A DNA stretch of 64,000 bases from a virus. Position 1 is the stretch's first letter, and each line of letters opens with the position of its first letter. The notes under the pieces were generated by a model, which was given only the letters and a program-made list of their open reading frames with translations, made no database searches and was not told the DNA's origin. The position numbers and the translations under genes are program-made. Where the stretch lies: positions 1 to 64,000 of the IMG/VR virus record IMGVR_UViG_3300025133_005514, one strand, 5' to 3'. Shown piece after piece: positions 45,815-54,933 of the stretch.

Positions 45815-45889
45815 GCCCGGCTGTCCTCTGTGCCGCTCCTCACCCCACCGGGGAGCGGCAGGTCCCCCATCCTCCGGGGACAGCCGGGC
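45815..45889 (+). terminator. Nested hairpin after the capsid gene group
   Basis: GCCCGGCTGTCC (45815-45826) pairs with GGACAGCCGGGC (45878-45889), and inside it CCGCTCC (45833-45839) pairs with GGAGCGG (45852-45858). There is no T-run. It lies between the last head gene and the first connector gene, so it can shut down or process mRNA to keep capsid transcripts more abundant. Confidence 0.55.
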
Positions 45890-45917
45890 TAACCCCATCC
45901 TCCGCTAGGATGGCCGC

Positions 45918-47144
45918 ATGATCCGTTCTGAGATCCGAACAGCCCTCCAGCGCAGACGCTCTGATTACAGCCACACAGCTGCACAGCTGAACGACTGGAT
46001 CGACCAAACCGAGCGGGACATGTACTCGCGCCGGGCATGGTCCTTTCTCCGCAGAGAGGTCACCCTCGCCTGCCACCCTAAGGACGACACCTCCTACACT
46101 GCCGCAGTGGTGGGCTCCATCACGAACCAGGGGACCACGTTCACCATTACCGCAGCCAACGTGTCCCCAACCACCTGGGGCAAGCGGCTGCTGATTGATG
46201 GACGCATCTACCGGGTTGTGAACATCCGAACCAGCGGCTCCAACCGGGTGTGCCGGATTGACCGGCCCTTCGAGTCGGCGACCGACAGCTACGCCGCAAC
46301 CATCATCTACGACGAGGTGGCACTGCCGGCGGACTGCGAGTCCCTAATGCACGTCACCCTGGTGAACGCCAACGCTTCACCTCTGAACATCACGTCCATC
46401 GCTCCCCAGCAGATGGCCTTCGGGGACAAGGATGTATTTGGTCAGCCGACCACCTGTTCCATCGTGCGACGTCAGCCCATCCCGGCCCCGCTCGCAGCGC
46501 CCACCCTGGCGGATGACGCCACGGGCTCAACCCCCGCTGCCGGCGTCTACACCTACTGGGTCGCCTACCGGGACCACCAGACCGGCGCTGTCTCCGCGTT
46601 GTCGCCCTCAGGGTCGGTCACGGCTGCTGGGGGCCAGGTGGACGTTACGCACGCTGGACGGCAGGATTTCTACCTGAACTTGTACCGGTCCCGCGCCGGA
46701 GGCTCTGTCCCCTACCTGGTGACCGAGTACAACGAGACGGCGCTGTCCACAGAGGCTGACGTCGTTGCGAACGAGGAGCTTCGTGGCAGGGCCCACGAGG
46801 GTGGCACCTCGGTGTGGATGGGGCTGTACCCGGCCCCCGACTCCACCTACGCCTTGAACATCATCTACCAGGCTGAGGGCAAGCCTCAGAGCGAGGACGA
46901 CCAGGTCCCTCTGTTCGGGCCGAGCTTCTGCTCTGTTCTGTTGGACGGGGCTGAGATGATGATGCTGTCGGCTCACGACGAGCAGGGGCGGGCCCAGTCC
47001 GCTCAGCAGCGGTACGAGCTAGGCATCCAGCGGATGATTGCCCGCGACCGCTCGGACAAGCACCACACCGCAGTGATTGGCGGTAGGTCCAGGGTGCGGG
47101 GACGCCAGACTGCGTGGTACGGCGCAGTCCTGCCGGAGGTCTAA
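45918..47144 (+). CDS. Head-tail connector (P22 gp4/T7 gp11-like tail adaptor)
   Basis: The 408-residue protein starts IRSEIRTALQRRRSDYSHTAAQLNDWIDQTERDMYSR, a helical N-terminus common in tail adaptor proteins that bind the portal. A beta-rich central part holds an Ig-like region (residues 180-270, GSTPAAGVYTYWVAYRDHQTGAVS). The C-terminal helices (SAQQRYELGIQRMIARDRSDK) may contact the tail. Together with the next gene it would close the head and form the tail tube. Assigned from position and pattern. Confidence 0.65.
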   Translation: MIRSEIRTALQRRRSDYSHTAAQLNDWIDQTERDMYSRRAWSFLRREVTLACHPKDDTSYTAAVVGSITNQGTTFTITAANVSPTTWGKRLLIDGRIYRVVNIRTSGSNRVCRIDRPFESATDSYAATIIYDEVALPADCESLMHVTLVNANASPLNITSIAPQQMAFGDKDVFGQPTTCSIVRRQPIPAPLAAPTLADDATGSTPAAGVYTYWVAYRDHQTGAVSALSPSGSVTAAGGQVDVTHAGRQDFYLNLYRSRAGGSVPYLVTEYNETALSTEADVVANEELRGRAHEGGTSVWMGLYPAPDSTYALNIIYQAEGKPQSEDDQVPLFGPSFCSVLLDGAEMMMLSAHDEQGRAQSAQQRYELGIQRMIARDRSDKHHTAVIGGRSRVRGRQTAWYGAVLPEV

Positions 47145-49133
47145 GTGGCCAAGGCCAAGGGCAAGAGTCAGGTTTTTGAAGCCCTCAACCTTGGCATCGA
47201 CACCCGTGTCTTCCAGCCGGAAGGCAGGGCGTCGGACGCTCAGGGCGTTGTGTTCTCCCAGAATGGGGAACTGGTCAAGGCCAGGGGGATTCAGCCGTTC
47301 GTAGGGACCTGGGACACCACCCCGAACCCCTTCACCACCAACCCGGTGGTTGGGCTGGGCGTCTTCAATCACCACGGCCAGACCGACATCCTGGTGAACT
47401 ACGACGACACCATCGCCGTGCTTCGGCAGGACGGGCTCACCTCCGGGACGTACACCAGCGTCAGCGGCAGGTTTGTGGCGACCAGGCCCCGGGACGCCCA
47501 CCGCTTCATTCAGTCCGGCGACATCTGCATCATCACCAACGGCATGGACGAGAACCTGAAGTGGGACGGAGAGAAGTTCACCCCGCTGGGCATCTCGGCC
47601 ACACCCCCTCCGCCCTCGGTCATTACCGACGCTGACGGCAAGCTCTGGACCGGCGGCGACCGCACGGGCGAGTTCTGGGAGGGGCGGTACATAGAGGGCA
47701 ACATCGACGCCAACACCAAGTACCTGTACCGGCTGACCTGGGTGAACGACAAGGGCCAGGAGTCCGAGGGCGGGAACGAGAGCAACGCGGCGATCGACGG
47801 GGCTGAGGACGACGTCACGCCGGGTGACGAGGTTTCCCACCACGTCATCCTGGTGGCGGAGCTAGCTTCTACCCCTCCCACAGCGGACATCGTCGGCCGA
47901 GCCCTCTACCGGAGCACCGACTCTGGGCAGACCTGGTCGTTCATCGCGTACCTGCCGGGCACCTCCACCAACCACTACTGGGACTACACCCAGCCCGGGA
48001 CAGAGGCCCCCCTCCTCCTGCCCATCGCCGGAACGAACAAGCCGCCCCCGGTGGTGAAGTGGGCGTTCCCGTTCCGTACTCGCACCTACTACGGCGGGGA
48101 CGTGGACAACCCCACGCTCCTGTTCTACTCCCGGCAGGACGGGATGAAGGAGGCTGTCTCTGCGGCCAACTTCATCGACACAGGCGGCAGCGATGGCGAG
48201 TCCATCTCAGGCTGGGCCCTAGCCCGGGACTTCGCACTTATCTTCCGGCAGCGCAGCATCTTCATGCTGACGCACGACAAGTCCGAACTGCCCATCCTGA
48301 CGCCGATTTACCACGGTGCTGGAGCGGTCTCTGACCGGGCCATCGCGACCTTCGACGGCAAGGTCTACTTCATGTCGGAGGACGGCATCTACGTCACCGA
48401 CGGAAGCAAGACCAGCCGCATGAGTGCTGAGTTGGACAAGAAGGTTCAGCGGCTGCCACGAGCCACCCTTGCCGACACGGTCGCCTGGACAGACACCCGC
48501 AACCGGATGGTCATGTTCAGCGTGTGCCCGGGACCCGGCGTGGAGAACTCTGAGGTGTGGGCCATCTACACCGACACAGGGGCCTTCACCCGCCTCACCG
48601 ACATGGGTGTGTACTCAGCCATCCACTACCGCGAGGAGACGCTCGTCGGCTTCGACAGCGACCTACCCTACCCGCTCAACGACGTTGGGATGTGGGACGT
48701 TCAGGGGACGGTCAGGGCTGACGGTTACCCCGGAGCCTTTGAAACACGGTGGCTGACGCTGGGGGACCCCGAGGCTGGCAAGGATGTCTGGCGGGTTGAC
48801 GTCATCTACGTCCAGACCGGCGACATCACCATGACCGTGGGGTGGTCCACGGACTGGGACGACCGTACCACCGCCGGGACCGACACCCTCGACCTCGCTG
48901 ACGCTGACGCGACCATCTGGAACGAGGGCAGCTGGGGCACCGGCACCTGGGACAAGGCCAGGGTTCGCATCGCACGGGTGGACGTGACCGACGCCTTCGA
49001 TATCAAGTGCATCCGCTTCAAGCTCTCCACACCCACCTCAACCAAGGGCTCCACCCCCTTCCGGCTGGTTGCCCTCCGCATCCACTACGCCGACCACGGC
49101 ATCCGGGACTACGGAACGGACCTGCCGACATGA
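47145..49133 (+). CDS. Tail hub/stabilisation protein (P22 gp10-like)
   Basis: GTG 47145 follows the previous stop. The 662-residue protein opens with LNLGIDTRVFQPEGRASDAQGVVFSQNGELVKARG, has many repeated beta strands with Trp and Gly (FNHHGQTDILVNYDD, SEDGIYVTDGSKTSRMS), and includes a segment AFPFRTRTYYGGDVDNPTLL. This plan matches P22 gp10-type tail hub proteins with a beta-propeller. It sits at the tail base and holds tail tube and fibres. Length is normal for the family. Confidence 0.7.
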   Translation: MAKAKGKSQVFEALNLGIDTRVFQPEGRASDAQGVVFSQNGELVKARGIQPFVGTWDTTPNPFTTNPVVGLGVFNHHGQTDILVNYDDTIAVLRQDGLTSGTYTSVSGRFVATRPRDAHRFIQSGDICIITNGMDENLKWDGEKFTPLGISATPPPPSVITDADGKLWTGGDRTGEFWEGRYIEGNIDANTKYLYRLTWVNDKGQESEGGNESNAAIDGAEDDVTPGDEVSHHVILVAELASTPPTADIVGRALYRSTDSGQTWSFIAYLPGTSTNHYWDYTQPGTEAPLLLPIAGTNKPPPVVKWAFPFRTRTYYGGDVDNPTLLFYSRQDGMKEAVSAANFIDTGGSDGESISGWALARDFALIFRQRSIFMLTHDKSELPILTPIYHGAGAVSDRAIATFDGKVYFMSEDGIYVTDGSKTSRMSAELDKKVQRLPRATLADTVAWTDTRNRMVMFSVCPGPGVENSEVWAIYTDTGAFTRLTDMGVYSAIHYREETLVGFDSDLPYPLNDVGMWDVQGTVRADGYPGAFETRWLTLGDPEAGKDVWRVDVIYVQTGDITMTVGWSTDWDDRTTAGTDTLDLADADATIWNEGSWGTGTWDKARVRIARVDVTDAFDIKCIRFKLSTPTSTKGSTPFRLVALRIHYADHGIRDYGTDLPT

Positions 49134-49327
49134 TGCAGAAGTTGCTGGAGCGGGCCGAAACGGCCATCGCAGAACTGGACCTCGGGGTCAGGTACTCGCT
49201 GTTCGCCACGGAGCCCCTCATCCCGTTGAACCAGGCCCTGGCCCAGACGGGCGGGGCTAGGATGACGGAGCTAGACGAAGGGCAGCTGGCAAGGGCTGTG
49301 CGGTTCCTGGAGGGCGAGGTCGAATGA
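49130..49327 (+). CDS. Small helical protein (65 aa)
   Basis: ATG 49130 overlaps the previous stop. The 65 residues are helical (MMQKLLERAETAIAELDLG, then EGQLARAVRFLEGEVE). It may be a small tail component. No family recognised. Confidence 0.5.
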   Translation: MMQKLLERAETAIAELDLGVRYSLFATEPLIPLNQALAQTGGARMTELDEGQLARAVRFLEGEVE

Positions 49328-49899
49328 GGTACGTCCGCAAAGAGGTGTTCAGCGACGACATGCTCGGCGACGCCGACGCCTTGATGCGCGAGTTCTACAG
49401 GGCGCAGGGAGCCATCCACGACATCGATCAGGACATGATTGCCGACACCGTCGTCAACCCGGGACACCTGGTCCGCCCCTCCGCGTCGCTCCGTGGGGCC
49501 ACGGTCACGCACGACTCGGGAGGCAGCCTCCTGGCCGTACAGACCAACGCGCTGACCATCTCTTCGGTGGAGACAACCTGGGTCTCCAACGCCACCCCCG
49601 TCTCGTTCACCTCCTACGCTCAGGGGAGGTTTCGGGTGATTGCTGACGGCCAGTACAGCGGAGGTGTGGGACCCGCCAAGTTCGACGTGCGAGTCATCGT
49701 GGACGGCAGGCCGGGCAGGGTTGTGACCTTCAGCCTTCCCGACTTCGGGGCAGCGGCTCCCGACTGCGGGTTCTTCATCGACGACAGCTTCCTGCTCACG
49801 CCAGGGGCGCACGAAGCCTACGTCCAGGTAAGGGAGCGGTCGGCTGCTGCCGGGTCTGTCAGCGAGGTTGACCTCTACGTGATTGGGATCGTCCGATGA
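49324..49899 (+). CDS. Tail/virion structural protein A (191 aa)
   Basis: ATG 49324 overlaps the previous stop. A helical N-terminus (residues 5-40, with ALMREFYRAQGAIHDIDQDMI) is followed by a beta-sandwich-like region (ATVTHDSGGSLLAVQT, then KFDVRVIVDGRPGRVVTFSLPD). This layout recurs in the next two genes. It could be a tail spike or fibre adaptor. Confidence 0.55.
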   Translation: MRYVRKEVFSDDMLGDADALMREFYRAQGAIHDIDQDMIADTVVNPGHLVRPSASLRGATVTHDSGGSLLAVQTNALTISSVETTWVSNATPVSFTSYAQGRFRVIADGQYSGGVGPAKFDVRVIVDGRPGRVVTFSLPDFGAAAPDCGFFIDDSFLLTPGAHEAYVQVRERSAAAGSVSEVDLYVIGIVR

Positions 49900-50420
49900 C
49901 CTACCCGCTCACCAACGACATCAAGCCCGGGGATGCGCTCACGGCTTCGGACCTGGACACCAATTTCGACGACATGTTCACGATGACGGATAGCATCCAG
50001 ACCCACCAGTTCCGTCCCGGGTCTGTGGTGTACCGGACTGTGTCTGTTGCGGTGGACGCTTACAAAACCATCCAGCAGGTAGACCAGGGCGCGGGGACCA
50101 TCACTGCGGCTGGCTTCGTAACTGCCGACACAGCCTTCGACCTGTTCGACGGTGAGGGCGTTCTGGTCATCGCCAGGGCCAGGATTAAGGCTTCGGGGGC
50201 CTCCTCAAACTGCACCCTGGGCATCACGGTAGCCGGGGCCAGCGTCACCTCCAGGCTGTGGTCGTTCGCCGCCAACACCATCATGACCGGCACCATCGGC
50301 TGGTACTACGAGTTCGTGGACGCCACAGCCAACCACGAGAACATCCGGCTTGAGGTGGTTAGCGGGTCCGCCTTCGAAGTTACGAGTGGAACAATCACCG
50401 TCATGGGCGTGAACCGATGA
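49896..50420 (+). CDS. Tail/virion structural protein B (174 aa)
   Basis: ATG 49896 overlaps the previous stop. It has a short N-terminal segment with LTASDLDTNFDDMFTM, then a beta-rich domain (VYRTVSVAVDAYKTIQQV, VASRLWSFAANTIMTG). It shares the helix-then-beta-sandwich plan with its two neighbours, although I could not see strong sequence identity. Possible fibre or adhesin part. Confidence 0.55.
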   Translation: MTYPLTNDIKPGDALTASDLDTNFDDMFTMTDSIQTHQFRPGSVVYRTVSVAVDAYKTIQQVDQGAGTITAAGFVTADTAFDLFDGEGVLVIARARIKASGASSNCTLGITVAGASVTSRLWSFAANTIMTGTIGWYYEFVDATANHENIRLEVVSGSAFEVTSGTITVMGVNR

Positions 50421-51088
50421 GTAGCTACTCAACGCCAGCCCTGGGAGCCACGTTCGACCCGGCCGAGGTCCAGAGCCTGTTCGACGACTTCGAAACAGCG
50501 ATCAACGACCTCGATGCGAACAACTTCGCCAAGTCCACGAACATCTCGTTCAGGGAGATTCACCCCGGGGCACTGGTGAAGGAGCACGTCTCGGAAGGAG
50601 AGGGGGCGGCCGTTATGTTGGCGACGGTCCCGGGGACCACCACAGCCAGCCCGTTCCCCGACCACGGGGGCGACTTCGATATCCCCGACACGGGAATCTC
50701 CTTCTTCGCGGACGAGGTGACCAACTGCGAATGGGAGTCGGTTGTCTCTGTTGAGAAGGTCCGAACAGACGGCCTGTGGGACGACGCAACAGCCCCAGGG
50801 ACGGTGACGCTGAACGCTGTGTTGAGCGTCTATCTCAACGGAACAGTGATCAACACACCCAACCTCACGGTCTCAAACAACTACATTGAACTCACGGTGC
50901 CTGATCACGCCGGGTTTACACTTCAGGCTCAGGGCGTGGCCACCCTGGTCGAGGGCTTGAACACATTCCACGCCACCCTAAGTCTGTCAGGGACAACTAC
51001 CGGGAACACCCCCACGGGTAAGGACGACTACTTTGTTCAGTTCTTGGTATTGGGTAGGCTGAATCGCGTCACGGTGGTTCGGAGGTAA
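50417..51088 (+). CDS. Tail/virion structural protein C (223 aa)
   Basis: ATG 50417 overlaps the previous stop. Residues 1-45 are helical (DPAEVQSLFDDFETAINDLDANNF), the rest is beta-rich (VTLNAVLSVYLNGTVINTPNLTVS), ending in FLVLGRLNRVTVVRR. It looks like the third of three tandem structural proteins with one layout, perhaps a receptor-binding set. Confidence 0.55.
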   Translation: MSSYSTPALGATFDPAEVQSLFDDFETAINDLDANNFAKSTNISFREIHPGALVKEHVSEGEGAAVMLATVPGTTTASPFPDHGGDFDIPDTGISFFADEVTNCEWESVVSVEKVRTDGLWDDATAPGTVTLNAVLSVYLNGTVINTPNLTVSNNYIELTVPDHAGFTLQAQGVATLVEGLNTFHATLSLSGTTTGNTPTGKDDYFVQFLVLGRLNRVTVVRR

Positions 51089-51091
51089 CTA

Positions 51092-51694
51092 ATGGCTGCT
51101 TGGGGCATGAGTAAGGAACTAAGCTCCGCGTTCGGCCCCAGTGCCGACCGTGGCTTCAACCCGCAGGACGAAGACCTCCTTCGTCGTGAGTCTGTGGCTC
51201 GGGAGGTTGGGCGAAACCAGCTTCTCCAGGGCGCAGAGGCCCGACGAGGTGCCCCGGTAGCCATGCCGGGGATGGTTCGCGGGGCCGACCTCCAGCGGCA
51301 GAACTCCTTCCAGGCATCCCTCGCTGGCGCGATGGCTGGCGTTGGCCACCGGGCCGCATCAGCCCGGACGCAGCAGATGTTGCAAGACCGAGCCGCCTTC
51401 GTGGACGCCAAGCTCCGGGAGCGGCGGGCCTACGAGATGGCGTTGGCCCAGGCCCAGCAGCGAGCGGCTCAGTACGTCGGCGCTGTGGGGCGTCGAACGG
51501 TCGGAGGAGTCCGGGACTACATGTACGAGAACCCGCCCGAGGGCCACTCCTCCATGCCGGACGGCCGGTGGGTCAGGACCCCCACTGTAACGCCGGAGGG
51601 AACCTCCGAGGAAATCTGGGGACCGTCCAACCAGTACCCGGCCTCCATCCAGAGAACGGACGAGGAGTTGAGGACGCTTTGGGGAGGTGAGTAA
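51092..51694 (+). CDS. Ejection/internal virion protein 1 (200 aa)
   Basis: ATG 51092 follows GGAGG. The protein is Arg/Ala/Gln-rich and helical in residues 60-130 (RASARTQQMLQDRAAFVDAKLRERRAYEMALAQAQQRAAQ), then ends in a Pro-rich tail. It precedes the large ejection proteins and is made in the same operon. Small podovirus ejection proteins (like T7 gp14) fit this place, but no motif proves it. Confidence 0.5.
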   Translation: MAAWGMSKELSSAFGPSADRGFNPQDEDLLRRESVAREVGRNQLLQGAEARRGAPVAMPGMVRGADLQRQNSFQASLAGAMAGVGHRAASARTQQMLQDRAAFVDAKLRERRAYEMALAQAQQRAAQYVGAVGRRTVGGVRDYMYENPPEGHSSMPDGRWVRTPTVTPEGTSEEIWGPSNQYPASIQRTDEELRTLWGGE

Positions 51695-52494
51695 TGGGCG
51701 CGAACCAGCAAGTCACCAGGGAGTACGCCTGGAGAGCTTCGGACCCCGAGCAGGGCGGGACCTTTGCCGGCGCGTTGCACAACGCCGAAACCGGAGCCTA
51801 CCTAGCTGACCCTCAGCAAATTTACGACTGGTACGTCCGGCCAGAGCTTCAGTCTGAGTACCGACGGGCCCTCAGCGCTGGCCAAGGTCTGCACGAGAAT
51901 GCCATGAAGGCGGCCAGGTTCCAGAACCAGAAACGATCCGGCTCTCTCGGGATTGGCGGGGCAGCGAGCGCAGCGCTTGAGGCTGGGTTTGATGATGAGG
52001 CAGGGCGACGGCTCTCAGACGCTAAGACCCAGGCGCGAGGTCAGTTTGAGACCTGGTTGTCCGACCCGGCGCGGCTCTCCAAGCTGCGCGAGTACGAGTC
52101 CAGGGTGTACGAAGGTTTGAACCGCAAGGAGCGCGAGGCCAGGTCCATCAACCAGGGCATCTCCCTCGCCGGGAACACCATCGGCGGTATCTTCTCCGCC
52201 ATCCCGGGCCTCAACCTCATCGGCTCCGGCATCCAGATGGGCGAAGCTCTGCGTACCGGCATCACCTCAGCGGTCATTGACTCTGAGGCTAGAAAGGGCA
52301 GGCGGCAAGCTAGCCGCAGGCTTTCAGGCGACCTGAAGCAGGCTGACTTCAAGTTCGGCAACATTGGCTCGGGCCCCCAGGGTTACAACCTCCAGACATC
52401 TGGAGCGGCAACCCCGCGCAAGGCGAGCAGCTTGTTCAAGGATGACTTCGAAGAGGCGCTCCCGGGCTCCCAGAACCTGTACGGCGGCTACTAG
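51694..52494 (+). CDS. Ejection/internal virion protein 2 (266 aa)
   Basis: The start ATG shares a base with the previous TAA. Residues 1-130 are helical and charged, and a hydrophobic stretch with glycines (residues about 155-190, ISLAGNTIGGIFSAIPGLNLIGSG) could insert in membranes. The C-terminus is Gly/Ser-rich with basic residues. This mix is common in podovirus ejection proteins that help DNA cross the envelope. Confidence 0.55.
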   Translation: MGANQQVTREYAWRASDPEQGGTFAGALHNAETGAYLADPQQIYDWYVRPELQSEYRRALSAGQGLHENAMKAARFQNQKRSGSLGIGGAASAALEAGFDDEAGRRLSDAKTQARGQFETWLSDPARLSKLREYESRVYEGLNRKEREARSINQGISLAGNTIGGIFSAIPGLNLIGSGIQMGEALRTGITSAVIDSEARKGRRQASRRLSGDLKQADFKFGNIGSGPQGYNLQTSGAATPRKASSLFKDDFEEALPGSQNLYGGY

Positions 52495-54933
52495 ATGGGC
52501 AACTTCTACGGAGACGGAGCCAGCAAGTACGGCCCCTCGCTGGGCGCAGGCGGTGCCTTTGAGGGTGCCCTGAGCGGCATCGCTTTCGGCGAGCGGCTGA
52601 TCGAGGCCGAGCTTCGTCGCAAGGCCATGCGCCAGAAGATGGTCCAGGACCAGCAGCGCCTCGGCTACGAGCACGACCGTCTCATCATGGAGAAGGAGAA
52701 GCAGGACATGCTCCTCGCTTCCCTCGTGGGAGGGGCGGGGCAGCCTGACGCCTTGGACCAGATTCTGGGACAGTCGGGAGGCGGCGGAGGCGGCCGTTCG
52801 GGTGGTAAGCGAACCATTCAGGGCCGTGGTGGCTCTGCCGGCTCAGACGGATGGGTTGACTCCCGCACCGGACTAGAGCGTGGCGCTCCCACCCCGGAGG
52901 AGGTTGGGCGCAGGGCCGAGGCCCAGCACACCCTCTCCACCGTCGGGCACGGTGAAGACATGCGCGTTCCGCGTATGGAGCGGGACCGAATCACTGCCGG
53001 CGAGGCCGAAGTTCGGAACCGTGAGCTTGAGGAAGCCTTGGCGGCTAGGGACGCTTTCCAGCCCCGGAGCAAGGACTACTTGAGCGAAGAAGACAAGCTG
53101 TGGCGTAACGCCGACACGGCCGAAGCCCCCCGCTCCTACGAGGAGGCGGTGGCTGGCTCTGGGTACGGCGTTGCTGGTGAGTCTGTCCGAGGTGGCGGGC
53201 TTGAGGGGGAGCGCGTCCCGATGTCGGACGACGCTCTCCGCGACGCAGCGCTTCTGCTCGCCGAGGCTGAAGCCAACCGAGAGAGCGAGCTTGCCACTGC
53301 CGTTGCGGCCGAAGGCCAGATCCCAATCAAGGAGGACCAGCCGGTCGCCTCAGCTGGTGGCAGAGCCCGCGACGCCAAGCACGAGGAACTCATGGCGACC
53401 ATCGCGGCCGACGACTTCGACCCCTACCGCCTGGAGGGCGAGAACCAGCCCATGTCACCGCTGGGCGAAGCTCTGTACGAGGGGCAGCTGGCTGCTGGTG
53501 CGGCCGGACGGCCCAGGTCCGCAGACCCGCAGACGGAGATTCAGAAGGCCCTCGGCCACCGCAACGTGGGTGCCGAGAAGCTCGGGTACGAGCCCTCCAA
53601 GGTCTTGTCGCAGGGCGAGATTGCGATGCTGAAGATTCCCCGCGTCGCCAAGATGTTCGGCCTCCGCCCGGACGAGGTTGACGGCCTGATTCAGGACAAC
53701 GACGCCTTCCGCACTGCGCTGTCTCGTGACATTGCCGAGCAGGAAATCCCCGAAGATCGTAGCGAGCGACTCACCGTCTTCAGGAACCTGATTGAACAGG
53801 TCAACGTGGACCCGAAGACGGGCAAGCCCCGCATGTCGGACGAACAGATGGACCGGTTCGCCGAGGGGTTGATGAACGCCCCGACCGAGGTGGCCAACAA
53901 GGCCATCAAGAGCCTGGAGACCACCGTGGGCACCCTGGAGAAGGCCCTCGCCAACGTCCAGGTGTCGATCAACCCGAACGAGCGGGCCCGCATTGCGAAG
54001 GACATGTTTGGGGAGACGGTCCGAGAAATGCGGACCTACGCCGCCGAGATGACGGACCTGGACCAGAAGCTGGCAGACCCGACGATCAGCGCAGAGGACA
54101 AGGCAGAAATTCGGGGCAGACTCGTTACGCTTCAGGACAAGTACGACAAGGCTGAAGCCTCCCGCATCGGCCTTGAGGCTCTCGCCTACAGCCTCCTCGG
54201 CGGCAAGGTGCCCACCGGGTACTTCGACGTGTCGGACGACGGTGGGGATGGCGACGCCGGCGATGGCCGAACCCTGAACGACGAAACCTTCGGAGCCGTC
54301 ACGGAGCAGGAGGCTGGGTTCATTCGTCGAGCCCGAGCCGGAGACTTCTCTGACGAGCAGATCCAGGCGGAACTCAGCAAGAAGCGCGGTGAGGCCGTCG
54401 AAATCATCGTGCCCCCCGAACTGAGCGACGCGGAGATTGAGGCGATGCCGAAGGCTGAACGTCCCGCCGGACGCAAGCTGCCGGAGTCCTACACGGCTCC
54501 CCAGCCGACGCCACCGGAGGAGACCGTCATCGGCAAGACCAGGGCCAGTCTGGTTGACCGACACAAGCCGACCGTGACACGTCGCAAGGCGGAGCTTCCG
54601 GTTCTCTCGGAGCGGCTCCAGGGTGCAGCAGCTAGCTCCAACGTGGAGGAGGCTCGGTCGGTTGAGATGGCGGCGGCCGACGCCCTGACGGAACTTCAGC
54701 GAATCCAGGGCGAGGCGATGCGTACCACCGGCCTGCCGTTCACGGGCGATCTGTCCAAGTCGATCGGGGAAGCCCGAGACCTGCTGGAGCGAGCCAGGCG
54801 AACCAGGGAGGCCCTGGGTGGCGGCGATATGGGTGCCGTCAGGTCGGGGGATGACGACCCGCTCCCGTTCGGCGAGGACCTGGAGCGAGCGGCCAAGGGC
54901 GTCCTCCCTGACTTCATGGTGCCGGACCTGTAG
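52495..54933 (+). CDS. Large internal virion protein, coiled-coil and low-complexity (812 aa)
   Basis: ATG 52495 directly follows the previous stop. The N-terminal 90 residues are helical (ELRRKAMRQKMVQDQQRLGYEHDRLIMEK), then a Gly/Ser-rich section (residues 90-130) is followed by acidic, charged coiled-coil-like stretches with many Glu, Lys and Arg. A large helical middle has TLEKALANVQVSINPNERARI. No enzymatic motif was recognised. It lies between the smaller ejection proteins and the giant gene, and is probably packed in the head. Confidence 0.6.
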   Translation: MGNFYGDGASKYGPSLGAGGAFEGALSGIAFGERLIEAELRRKAMRQKMVQDQQRLGYEHDRLIMEKEKQDMLLASLVGGAGQPDALDQILGQSGGGGGGRSGGKRTIQGRGGSAGSDGWVDSRTGLERGAPTPEEVGRRAEAQHTLSTVGHGEDMRVPRMERDRITAGEAEVRNRELEEALAARDAFQPRSKDYLSEEDKLWRNADTAEAPRSYEEAVAGSGYGVAGESVRGGGLEGERVPMSDDALRDAALLLAEAEANRESELATAVAAEGQIPIKEDQPVASAGGRARDAKHEELMATIAADDFDPYRLEGENQPMSPLGEALYEGQLAAGAAGRPRSADPQTEIQKALGHRNVGAEKLGYEPSKVLSQGEIAMLKIPRVAKMFGLRPDEVDGLIQDNDAFRTALSRDIAEQEIPEDRSERLTVFRNLIEQVNVDPKTGKPRMSDEQMDRFAEGLMNAPTEVANKAIKSLETTVGTLEKALANVQVSINPNERARIAKDMFGETVREMRTYAAEMTDLDQKLADPTISAEDKAEIRGRLVTLQDKYDKAEASRIGLEALAYSLLGGKVPTGYFDVSDDGGDGDAGDGRTLNDETFGAVTEQEAGFIRRARAGDFSDEQIQAELSKKRGEAVEIIVPPELSDAEIEAMPKAERPAGRKLPESYTAPQPTPPEETVIGKTRASLVDRHKPTVTRRKAELPVLSERLQGAAASSNVEEARSVEMAAADALTELQRIQGEAMRTTGLPFTGDLSKSIGEARDLLERARRTREALGGGDMGAVRSGDDDPLPFGEDLERAAKGVLPDFMVPDL

